Source: UBA11865 sp963749825 (GTDB taxonomy: Bacteria; Chloroflexota; Anaerolineae; Promineifilales; Promineifilaceae). Taken from it: a stretch of 64,000 bases of DNA. Below are positions 44,040-51,715 of this stretch, piece by piece (the first letter of the stretch is position 1; every line of letters begins with the position of its first letter). The stretch covers positions 496,001 through 560,000 of the forward strand of contig CAVVOI010000012.1 of the NCBI GenBank assembly GCA_963749825.1. The letters run 5' to 3'. The notes under the pieces were generated by a model. That model made no database searches. It worked only from the letters and a program-made list of their open reading frames with translations, and was not told where the DNA came from. The position numbers and the translations under genes were made by a program.

Positions 44040-44069
44040 ATTATACATGTGACCACCAGGGCGTGTCAA
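44040..44069 (-). promoter_or_regulatory. rpmH operon promoter
   Basis: Minus strand TTGACA (44064-44069) and TATAAT (44040-44045), both perfect consensus, with an 18-nt spacer. It gives a leader of about 120 nt before the rpmH ATG. The strongest promoter I see in the window. Confidence 0.82.
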
Positions 44070-44151
44070 ACATTTTAATACAGTGTTTCGCCGGCGAGCA
44101 ACGTTCGCACTCAGTAACTCTTTAGACTAGCCATTCTAACAGCTTGGATCG

Positions 44152-45483
44152 TTACCATTCAACCAGATCGGGCGAGCGCCCATTTTCGCGGATGATATTG
44201 GCTCCGAGAGCACGAAGTTTTTCGTCAATTCGTTCATAGCCCCGGTCGATTTGTTGAATATTGTGAATGGTACTAGTCCCTTGGGCGCATAAGGCCGCCA
44301 AGACCATGGCCATACCTGCCCGAATATCGGGGCTGGTGACGCCTTGGGGATTGGCGTAAAGAAGGCTGGGACCCTGGACCAAAACCCGATGTGGGTCACA
44401 GAGGACAATTTTTGCGCCCATGAAAACCAGTTTGTCCACGAAGAAAAAACGGCTCTCATACATCCAGTCATGCATGAGAACCGAGCCATTAGCCTGGCAA
44501 GCCATGACGACAGCAATGCTCATAAGGTCGGGTGGGAAACCAGGCCAAGGATGGGGTTTGATTTGTGGGATTCGTCCACCTAAGGCTGGGACGATCCTCA
44601 TCGGTTGATCCCCCGGGACGATAATATCTTCGCCCTCTTCAAGCCAGCATACCCCAAGCCGTTCAAAAACCTGACCGATCATGCCCAAGCTTTGGGCTGC
44701 CGGCCGCGAGCAAGCGCGATTGATCCGTACCTCTCCTCCGGTTACGGCCGCCGCACCTATGAAACTGCCGACCTCGATATAATCTGCGCCAATGGTATAT
44801 TCACCACCATGCAGCTTATCTACGCCGTTTATAGTCAAGCGGCTGGTGCCAATGCCTTCGATCTGCGCCCCGAGACTACTAAGGAATAAGCACAGATCCT
44901 GGGTATGGGGCTCACGAGCAGCGTTGTCGATGATTGTCTCTCCTTGGGCCAACACCGCCGCCATGAGCGTGTTTTCCGTCGCCGTGACGCTGGCCTCCGC
45001 CTGCAGCAGATAACCGGCTCCTCGTAGCTTGGGAGCCTTCATGTGGAATGTGCTTTGCCTGTCGAGCGTGACCTCTGCGCCTAAGGCTTCCAAACCTTGA
45101 ACATTCGTATCCAATGGCCGCCCACCAATGATGTCACCTCCGGGACCAGGCATGGTGATTCGTCCCATTCTGGCCAACATTGGGCCTGAAAAAACGAATG
45201 AAGCACGCACCCGGCTGGCCAGGTCTGAATTTATCTCGGTTTTGTTGATTTCGGCCGCATGAACGCGCCAACTTCCCTGCCCCACCTGATTAACTTCAGC
45301 GCCCAAGTCGGCCAAAATTGTCAGAATCGTTCTTACATCGGCAATGTCAGGAATGTTGTGTAGGGTGACTGGCTCGTCGGTCAGCAGGCAGGCCGGCAAC
45401 AACTTCAAAGCAGCATTCTTATTGCCGCTAACAGTAACGGTGCCTTCAAGCTTGTGACCACCTTCAATGATTAATCGACTCAT
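44152..45483 (-). CDS. murA: UDP-N-acetylglucosamine 1-carboxyvinyltransferase, Asp active-site form
   Basis: First step of peptidoglycan precursor synthesis. MurA segments include VSGNKNAALKLLPA with the catalytic Lys22, and HPWPGFPPDLMS. The loop that normally reads GGCxIGxRP is GGDIIGGRPLD, so the usual Cys is Asp (residue 117). Asp at this site occurs naturally in mycobacteria and chlamydiae, keeps activity and gives fosfomycin resistance. ATG at 45483 follows GAGGTG; the longer frame to 45558 adds a Cys/Arg-rich run with no ribosome site. Confidence 0.95.
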   Translation of the reverse strand: MSRLIIEGGHKLEGTVTVSGNKNAALKLLPACLLTDEPVTLHNIPDIADVRTILTILADLGAEVNQVGQGSWRVHAAEINKTEINSDLASRVRASFVFSGPMLARMGRITMPGPGGDIIGGRPLDTNVQGLEALGAEVTLDRQSTFHMKAPKLRGAGYLLQAEASVTATENTLMAAVLAQGETIIDNAAREPHTQDLCLFLSSLGAQIEGIGTSRLTINGVDKLHGGEYTIGADYIEVGSFIGAAAVTGGEVRINRACSRPAAQSLGMIGQVFERLGVCWLEEGEDIIVPGDQPMRIVPALGGRIPQIKPHPWPGFPPDLMSIAVVMACQANGSVLMHDWMYESRFFFVDKLVFMGAKIVLCDPHRVLVQGPSLLYANPQGVTSPDIRAGMAMVLAALCAQGTSTIHNIQQIDRGYERIDEKLRALGANIIRENGRSPDLVEW

Positions 45484-45624
45484 GATGAAACACCTCTTCC
45501 ATAAAGCCCCACATGGGCATCGTGAGCTGATTCTAACGACCGTGATCCGGCCGGTCAACCAACTTTTTGCCTACGATCATTGTTATTGAGTTGTTTAGGC
45601 CTATTGGGTTAAACTAGGCTCATC

Positions 45625-46455
45625 ATGCCTTTTCTAAAGTTGGACCAGCAGGCCATCTATTATACCCGGCAAGCGCCTCGGGAGAAGAATCGGCACCGGC
45701 GGGAAAATTTGCCGGCCGTCATCTTGATTCATGGGGCAGGAGGTAGTCATCTCGATTGGCCTCCCCAACTGCGACGTATCCCTGGGGCTATGGTCTATGC
45801 GATAGATCTTCCCGGTCACGGGCGATCTGCTGGCGGAGGCCGGTCAACAATCGAAAATTATGCTTCAGATGTTTATGCATTCATTACCTATTTGGGCCAA
45901 GAACAAGTTGTCTTGGTCGGCCACTCTATGGGAGGAGCTATCGTTCAGATCGTCACTCTGGAACATCCAAATGCGATAAATGGCCAGATCTTAATCAGCA
46001 CAGGCACCCGCCTTCGAGTCAGGGAAGAATTCAGAATCGGAATCAAAGCCGATTTTCCGGCGACGGTTGATTTATTGAATCGTTACCTCTGGGCTGATGA
46101 TACGCCTGAGGCGATAAAGGAATTCAGCCGAGAGACAATGTTGGCTCAGAATCCAGAAGTTACCCTATATGATTATGAAGCCTGTAATCGCTTCGATGTC
46201 ACGGAAAGATTAGCCGAAATGACCGTGCCAACATTAGTCATTTGCGGAACTCATGACCAGATGACACCCCTAAAATATAACCGGTACTTATCACAAAATA
46301 TTCCCGGCGCACGATTGGAAATCATCGAAGGTGCCGGCCACATGGTCACTCTAGAACATCCCCTTGCCGTATCGAAAACAATCCAAACATTTCTCCAGGA
46401 AATCATACCTGAGTATACTGAGAATGAATGTGATCAAAATAGCGCAGGAAACTAA
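45625..46455 (+). CDS. Alpha/beta-hydrolase
   Basis: 276 residues with oxyanion segment LIHGAGGSHLDWP, nucleophile elbow VLVGHSMGGAIV (Ser), the acid in CGTHDQMTP and the catalytic His in GAGHMVTLEHP. A small helical lid lies between about 150 and 205. The family includes esterases, lactonases and C-C hydrolases; nothing in the context indicates the substrate. It is divergent from murA and convergent with rdgB. Confidence 0.9.
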   Translation: MPFLKLDQQAIYYTRQAPREKNRHRRENLPAVILIHGAGGSHLDWPPQLRRIPGAMVYAIDLPGHGRSAGGGRSTIENYASDVYAFITYLGQEQVVLVGHSMGGAIVQIVTLEHPNAINGQILISTGTRLRVREEFRIGIKADFPATVDLLNRYLWADDTPEAIKEFSRETMLAQNPEVTLYDYEACNRFDVTERLAEMTVPTLVICGTHDQMTPLKYNRYLSQNIPGARLEIIEGAGHMVTLEHPLAVSKTIQTFLQEIIPEYTENECDQNSAGN

Positions 46456-46478
46456 ATACCGGTTGACCTTCAACGAGA

Positions 46479-47090
46479 TTATTCTAAATAAGCACACAAG
46501 GCATGGCGTAATAGGCGATCGATAGCAGCAATCGCCCTGCCGCGGTGGCTGATTAGGTGTTTTTCTGCCGCGGGTAATTGGGCCATCGTCAGATCTCGGT
46601 CCGGCAAATAAAAAACCGGATCATAACCAAAACCACCCGTCCCAAATGGTTCCCTAGCAATCATACCTTCGCAAACGCCATCGGCCGCGCCGATGAAACC
46701 TTCGCCGTCGGCCAGAGCCACGGAGCAACGAAAACGGGCCGTTCGCCGATCCCAAGGCACATCGGCTAGCTCGCGTAACAATAATTCATATCGTTGCTTG
46801 GGGTTCAATCCCGATCCACCGAATCGAGCGGTATGTACTCCAGGCCGGCCGTCCAACGCATCTACCTCCAAGCCCGAATCGTCGGCCAGTGTTAACAAGC
46901 CCGTTTCCTGAGCATAGGCAGTAGCCTTGAGAATGGCATTCTGCCTGAAGGTCGTCCCTGTTTCAGCTACCTCCAACTCTGTCTCGGCTTCATCCAGGCC
47001 TAGCAATTCGATATCCAAATTACCCAACATTTGTGATAATTCAATCACTTTTCCTGGGTTTCGCGTTGCCACTAACAATTTAGGACTCAC
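46479..47090 (-). CDS. rdgB: XTP/dITP diphosphatase (Ham1/RdgB)
   Basis: Removes deaminated purine nucleotides. The start LLVATRNPGKVIELSQML, the metal site TLADDSGLEVDALDGRPGVHTARFGG, and FGYDPVFYLP with SHRGRAIAA are all family hallmarks. A GTG start is chosen because AAGGAG lies six bases upstream. Confidence 0.96.
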   Translation of the reverse strand: MSPKLLVATRNPGKVIELSQMLGNLDIELLGLDEAETELEVAETGTTFRQNAILKATAYAQETGLLTLADDSGLEVDALDGRPGVHTARFGGSGLNPKQRYELLLRELADVPWDRRTARFRCSVALADGEGFIGAADGVCEGMIAREPFGTGGFGYDPVFYLPDRDLTMAQLPAAEKHLISHRGRAIAAIDRLLRHALCAYLE

Positions 47091-47197
47091 TTTTTCTCCT
47101 TGAGACTAACAGGAAATCTAGATCTTGGTGTGGCCAGTCCGCGGCTTGGTCGGACCAGCGGATGGGCTATGAAACAGGTTAGAACCGGCCGGATGCG

Positions 47198-47226
47198 TTG
47201 ACGTCTTTCTTTGGCCCATGTTATAC
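47198..47226 (+). promoter_or_regulatory. Promoter of the DUF177-obg pair
   Basis: TTGACG (47198-47203), 17-nt spacer, TTATAC (47221-47226), about 100 nt upstream of the DUF177 start. Confidence 0.6.
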
Positions 47227-47324
47227 TCCGACTTTGATTGAGAGCCTACCCTTGCGTTCCAAGTAATCTGAATTGATGCTGGTATCTGGGAAGTAGCTCA
47301 AAACCTCTTGCGACGAGAGACACC

Positions 47325-47840
47325 ATGAGTAGTAATAAGGGATCAAAACTCCGTTTTAATTTTGGCTTTTTGCTTGAAGCGATAACAGGAACCAGCCGGA
47401 CGATGGAACTCGATTATCCATCGATCTTGTTGGAGGATGACGTTACCCTCACACCTCTGAAGGGTAGTTTTCAAGCCATCCGAAATTCCAAGGGTATTTA
47501 CATTACGGGCCAACTGTACAGCAACATTGGCGCCGAGTGTGCTCGTTGTCTAGATCCGGTCCAACAGACGATCACGATACAGCTCGATGACCTTTTCTTC
47601 TACCCACCACAATCAACGCCTGCCGGTGAATTCTCGGTGGGTGAAGATGGTTTTTTGGATTTGGCTCCACTCGTCAGGCAACTCAGTCTGTTAGAAATAC
47701 CGATGCAGCCGGTTTGCCGCCCTGACTGCAAGGGCATATGCGCTGAATGTGGTCAAAACTTGAATGAAGCGACCTGCGACTGTGGAATCGATCCCATCGA
47801 CCCGCGATTGGCCTCGCTACGTTCCTTATTGGACAACTAG
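47325..47840 (+). CDS. yceD: DUF177/YceD family protein
   Basis: 171 residues with conserved CARCLDPV and a C-terminal Cys cluster CRPDCKGICAECGQNLN followed by CDC. YceD proteins are usually encoded directly before ribosomal protein L32 and have been linked to 23S rRNA processing. Here the next gene is obg instead of rpmF, 17 nt downstream, which keeps the ribosome-assembly theme. Confidence 0.9.
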   Translation: MSSNKGSKLRFNFGFLLEAITGTSRTMELDYPSILLEDDVTLTPLKGSFQAIRNSKGIYITGQLYSNIGAECARCLDPVQQTITIQLDDLFFYPPQSTPAGEFSVGEDGFLDLAPLVRQLSLLEIPMQPVCRPDCKGICAECGQNLNEATCDCGIDPIDPRLASLRSLLDN

Positions 47841-47857
47841 GCCGGCTGGCTCATCCG

Positions 47858-49120
47858 ATGTTTTACGACCAGGCTAAGATATACATTCGCAGCGGTGATG
47901 GCGGTGACGGCCAAATCGGGTTTCGACGCGAAAAACACGTTCCGCGGGGTGGACCAGACGGTGGAGATGGAGGAAATGGCGGAGACATCATCTTCGTCGT
48001 CAACCCACATACCAATAGTCTTGTAACCTTCCAAAGGAAGAGTCATTTCCAGTCAGGCAACGGGAAACATGGTGGGCATCAACGAATGACCGGGGCCAAT
48101 GGACAAACATTGCGTCTTGAAGTACCGGCCGGAACACTGATCCGGGATGCCGAAACGAATGAGGTCCTAGCAGATTTAGTTGAGATCGGTCAGGAATTAG
48201 TTCTTTTAAAAGGCGGTCGCGGTGGGCGTGGCAACACTCGCTTCACCAGCAGCGTCAACCAGGCACCTCGCCTTGCTGAAAGGGGTGAGCCAGGACGGGA
48301 ACAGTGGATTTTGCTTGAGCTAAAACTGATCGCCGATGTCGGCATTGTCGGTGTGCCAAACGCAGGAAAATCCACCTTGTTATCAGTGGTCAGCGCCGCC
48401 CGCCCGAAGATAGCCGACTATCCCTTTACAACCCTGCAACCGAATCTGGGCGTCGTCAAATTAGATGATTTCGCAACTTTCGTCATCGCCGATATTCCAG
48501 GCCTGATCGAAGGCGCTTCGGCCGGCGCCGGTTTAGGTCACGAATTTTTGCGGCATGTAGAACGAACCCGAATCCTGATTCACTTGCTAGATGGTAGCGC
48601 CGCGGATCCCCTTGAAGATTGGGCAATGATCAACCAGGAATTGGCTATGTACGACTCCCGCCTGGAAGAGAAACCCCAGCTAGTGGTCCTTAATAAAATG
48701 GACCTTCCTGATGCGGTGGCATGGGAACCCCTAGTTGCCGAACGGATGGATGAAGAGGGTCTACCCTTTTGCAGCATCTCGGCCGTAACCGGTCATGAGG
48801 TACGCAGAATGTTGGGTCGGGCGCGACAAATGTTGGAGGAAACGCCGATACCCCAACCTGTAGTAGAAAGTATGATAGTTCTCCGGCCGGAACCAAATGA
48901 AGATGCCTTTGAAATCCTTCGTGAGTCAGATGGGTGGCGGGTTAAAGGCAAGCGCATCGAACGGATCGCCGCGATGACCTATTGGGAATTTGAGGCAACC
49001 ACTCGCCGGTTCCAACAATTTCTTGACAATATGGGTATAAGTAAAGCCCTTCTGGAAGCGGGTGTAAACAATGGCGACACAGTCTTTATCGGCGACGAAA
49101 CTTTGGAATGGAGCGAATAG
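47858..49120 (+). CDS. obg: GTPase Obg/CgtA
   Basis: Ribosome assembly GTPase. The glycine-rich Obg fold occupies about 1-158 (SGDGGDGQIGFRREKHVP, GGDGGNGG, GGRGGRGNTRF), the G domain about 159-335 (G1 GVPNAGKSTLL, G3 DIPGLIEGA, G4 NKMD, G5 ISA), and a C-terminal OCT domain about 350-420. Complete at 420 residues. Confidence 0.97.
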   Translation: MFYDQAKIYIRSGDGGDGQIGFRREKHVPRGGPDGGDGGNGGDIIFVVNPHTNSLVTFQRKSHFQSGNGKHGGHQRMTGANGQTLRLEVPAGTLIRDAETNEVLADLVEIGQELVLLKGGRGGRGNTRFTSSVNQAPRLAERGEPGREQWILLELKLIADVGIVGVPNAGKSTLLSVVSAARPKIADYPFTTLQPNLGVVKLDDFATFVIADIPGLIEGASAGAGLGHEFLRHVERTRILIHLLDGSAADPLEDWAMINQELAMYDSRLEEKPQLVVLNKMDLPDAVAWEPLVAERMDEEGLPFCSISAVTGHEVRRMLGRARQMLEETPIPQPVVESMIVLRPEPNEDAFEILRESDGWRVKGKRIERIAAMTYWEFEATTRRFQQFLDNMGISKALLEAGVNNGDTVFIGDETLEWSE

Positions 49121-49356
49121 GCGCTGCGGGCCGACTAACCTGATGCGCTCCCTAAGTTGAGCTTGATTGGCTTACCCTGACTCAGACCATATGCGACCGT
49201 GGGCTCAATTTCTGGACCAGCATAACAACTACCGACGAACAAAATGACAACTGATTAGGCGCCGGTCGCCCATCAGGCTACCCCCTACTCTCGTTTATCC
49301 ATGACGACATCCAGCCATCCGGAGTGTTTCGCCTACGAAAGCGATTCCACATAACC

Positions 49357-49563
49357 TTATGAAGCATCATCAGCAGCCGGTTTTTTTGACTCGGGTACAT
49401 ATCGTTTCATTTGCGACACCGGAACCTTAATCTGTTTACGGCAATTAAGGCACTCTACCTGGACATATTTCATCCGTTTTTCCGTGGCTTCGGATACGGC
49501 TTCAACCATGAAGTCCCGGGTCAAATTAAATGAATGACGGCAAAATGTGCATCGTACGTGCAT
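49357..49563 (-). CDS. Small zinc-ribbon-like protein
   Basis: 68 residues with two CxxC pairs, CTFC at the start and CLNC in the middle, separated by a helix, and a charged tail. Likely one zinc ribbon. I do not recognise a function; it may bind nucleic acid or protein. It is divergent from the S26-like gene, with a palindrome between them. Confidence 0.72.
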   Translation of the reverse strand: MHVRCTFCRHSFNLTRDFMVEAVSEATEKRMKYVQVECLNCRKQIKVPVSQMKRYVPESKKPAADDAS

Positions 49564-49657
49564 CGCCTAACCTCCAGTTCAGTGTTTTGATTCAATGATC
49601 TTTACTCTTATCATTATAACGTAGGAATGAGGTTCTGGTGAGTTCAAACTTACCAAT

Positions 49658-49672
49658 CTCGCGGTCCGCGAG
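49658..49672. promoter_or_regulatory. Palindromic possible operator
   Basis: CTCGCGG-T-CCGCGAG, a perfect 7-bp inverted repeat around one base, located between two divergent start codons and 19 nt before the S26-like ATG. Candidate protein-binding site or mRNA hairpin. Confidence 0.35.
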
Positions 49673-49690
49673 AAAGTACGGATCATCAAG

Positions 49691-50275
49691 ATGAAATTCG
49701 AACCTGATCCACTATTGACTGCAGAACTAATTAGGCAAGGCCTTGCGCAAGGTATGTTGCCATATGCCACCGTATCTAGCAACAGCATGTCTCCTTTGTT
49801 GCTCCGGGGAGATGAGGTCCAGATTGCCCCTGTAAATGTCGCCAAATTGAAGCCAGGTAATGTGATTCTCTTGGCCAGGCCTGACGGCTTATTAGCCCAT
49901 CGCTACTGGCAAACTCGGCATCAGCCTGAGGGAGTGTTTCTAATTTCGAGGGGCGACCGATTGCCCAAATTCGATCCGCTAACTTCAGAAGATTGCCTGG
50001 TCGGATTGATAATCGCCCGTCGAAGGGATTCTCGCCAACTATCGCTAACAAACGGGCCAGGCAGTTGGTTGAATCGTCGTCTGGCAGCCTTATCCAGATG
50101 GGATGCTCGACTTCACAACATCGAGGTTGGCGATTTAAAGATCGAGAACAAGAGTCCAAACCCAGAACGCCATCGATATGGGTGGCAAACTCTTGGATCC
50201 CAATTTGCCGGTCGTTTCCTGTACACCTTGGCAACCGTCCTGACAGGCCTGGTGGAAGCAACTACGAATTCTTGA
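49691..50275 (+). CDS. S24/S26-family peptidase-like protein, Ser-His type
   Basis: The S26 nucleophile motif SSNSMSPLLLRGD (Ser32) and a following LLAHRYW (His70) match the Ser-His dyad of SipW, archaeal and ER signal peptidases rather than the bacterial Ser-Lys pair. There is no N-terminal anchor; a hydrophobic stretch at the extreme C-terminus (FLYTLATVLTGLVEA) could tether it. It may process exported proteins or act as a LexA-like self-cleaving factor. Family assignment is good, function uncertain. Confidence 0.75.
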   Translation: MKFEPDPLLTAELIRQGLAQGMLPYATVSSNSMSPLLLRGDEVQIAPVNVAKLKPGNVILLARPDGLLAHRYWQTRHQPEGVFLISRGDRLPKFDPLTSEDCLVGLIIARRRDSRQLSLTNGPGSWLNRRLAALSRWDARLHNIEVGDLKIENKSPNPERHRYGWQTLGSQFAGRFLYTLATVLTGLVEATTNS

Positions 50276-50300
50276 CAATATGTCTACCATCAAGTAAGCT
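50272..50300 (+). promoter_or_regulatory. Candidate promoter of the recombinase-like gene
   Basis: TTGACA (50272-50277), 17-nt spacer, TAAGCT (50295-50300). The -35 overlaps the preceding stop codon; the ATG is 58 nt downstream. Confidence 0.4.
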
Positions 50301-50358
50301 TTGCAATAACTATGCGAAATAGCTGATAACTATTTGCCAGAAGTATCAGGAGGCAATT

Positions 50359-51309
50359 ATGAATGAAGATGGTCAAGCCAGCCTGTTCTCCCCCGGCGCA
50401 TTGGAACTGGATAATTCTCCGAGATTGTCCGCCGGCGCATCCATCCAAGCCGCCCTCGGTGCTTTTGAACAGCACATGGAGGAGGAAGGTTTTTCGCTCA
50501 ACACGCGCAAAGCTTTCGCCAGTGATATTCGTTTACTGGGTAAATACCTGGGCATAGGCCAGCCAGTGGGCGAGATTGGCACCAAAAATCTCAACGATTT
50601 CCTTAACTGGCTTGTTCATGATCGAGGAATCCCATGCAGCCGCAAATCATACGCCCGGCGTGTGACGACGATCAAGGTTTTCTTTGGCTGGTTGTACGAG
50701 TCGGGCGTATTGCCTACGGATCCGTCGACGGCCGTCATTCAAATCAGCGTCTCCAGCCCCTTACCCGTTGTGCCGTCCGATGAGGAGATTTCGAGAGCGC
50801 TACAGGTAACCGAGGCAATCCGTTCCGGTGAAGGCGATGAAAAAGCGGATGCCAGGCCTCATCTGCTGCTGACCTTGCTGCTCAAAACAGGCATTAAAAA
50901 GGGCGAGGCGTTGGCGATTGTACCCAATCACATCGACCGGGATGATCCACCGTATCTCTTCATCCGCTACAAGAACCCACGCATGCGCTATAAAGAACGA
51001 AAGATCTCTCTAGAGCCCGACTGGTTAGGGGTTCTGGATGAGTACATGGAGCAATATAAACCGGCCGATACTTTGTTCACCTGCACAGCTCGAAACCTGG
51101 AGTATATCCTCAGCGATGTCGGCGAAGCGGCCGGACTAAGCCAAGGACGCTTGTCATTTGAAAATCTACGCTGGGCTTCGGCGATGGTTGATTACCGGAG
51201 TGGAATAGAACCTAACGAGATCCGCCAACGTCTTGGTTTGTCACCAGTCACTTGGCGCGAGACGAAAAAGAAACTCGATCGACTTCGGGAGCGACAAGGC
51301 GGTTCTTGA
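50359..51309 (+). CDS. Tyrosine-recombinase-like protein lacking catalytic residues
   Basis: 316 residues. An N-terminal SAM-like core-binding domain (about 25-120, with HMEEEGFSLNTRKAFASDIRLLGKYL and YARRVTTIKVFFGWL) is followed by a catalytic-fold domain. The conserved positions are changed: the first Arg (TGLRxxE) is TGIKKGE, HxLRH is ENLRW, and the GH-Tyr segment reads LGLSPVTWRETKKK with no Tyr. It should bind DNA but not cut it. AGGAGG precedes the ATG. It is not next to a visible mobile element, so it may be a domesticated regulator or chromosome-structure protein. Confidence 0.8.
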   Translation: MNEDGQASLFSPGALELDNSPRLSAGASIQAALGAFEQHMEEEGFSLNTRKAFASDIRLLGKYLGIGQPVGEIGTKNLNDFLNWLVHDRGIPCSRKSYARRVTTIKVFFGWLYESGVLPTDPSTAVIQISVSSPLPVVPSDEEISRALQVTEAIRSGEGDEKADARPHLLLTLLLKTGIKKGEALAIVPNHIDRDDPPYLFIRYKNPRMRYKERKISLEPDWLGVLDEYMEQYKPADTLFTCTARNLEYILSDVGEAAGLSQGRLSFENLRWASAMVDYRSGIEPNEIRQRLGLSPVTWRETKKKLDRLRERQGGS

Positions 51310-51715
51310 CAGAGGCCTAGGATCAACCAAATTGATTTGACGGAGCCGTGCCTTTATTCCTCGATCCTAACCTGATTTCGATATTAGATGAGGACTGGCA
51401 GCAAGGGCAAGTCTTCGTCTGACAAAGTAAGCGATGGTTTCTTGGGCTAGTAGGTGTAGGTGAGCAGGCCTGCAACTAGGTTAACAGGAAACTGCTGATA
51501 CTGTGATGCCGTGTTTGGTTGAACTGCGAGATTTCCTTTGACTAGTTGTTGATCTGTTTGATGATCACCCGCTATTATGCTGCAATTCAAAAGTGTCTAC
51601 TCGCTTTTTGTTGCCCCTGGCTTCATTTCCGCTATAACAAACGGCCGATGAGACAATTCCTTACCCGTGGATTGCACTATGCAGGTGCGATGAGCAACCA
51701 ACGAGGTCACATCCT
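51310..51715 (+). other. Intergenic region with no recognised gene
   Basis: About 400 bp with no supported coding frame. A possible -10, TATAAC at about 51640, lies before the next gene but has only a weak -35. Nothing else is visible. Confidence 0.4.

Noticed and set aside
43912..44152. Possible replication origin beside rpmH
   Set aside because: dnaA is absent and the only near DnaA box (TTATACATG at 44041) has three mismatches. The space is explained by the rpmH leader.
45586..45614. TTGAGT-N17-TTAAAC before the alpha/beta-hydrolase
   Set aside because: Weak hexamers and only ten bases to the ATG; not strong enough to list.
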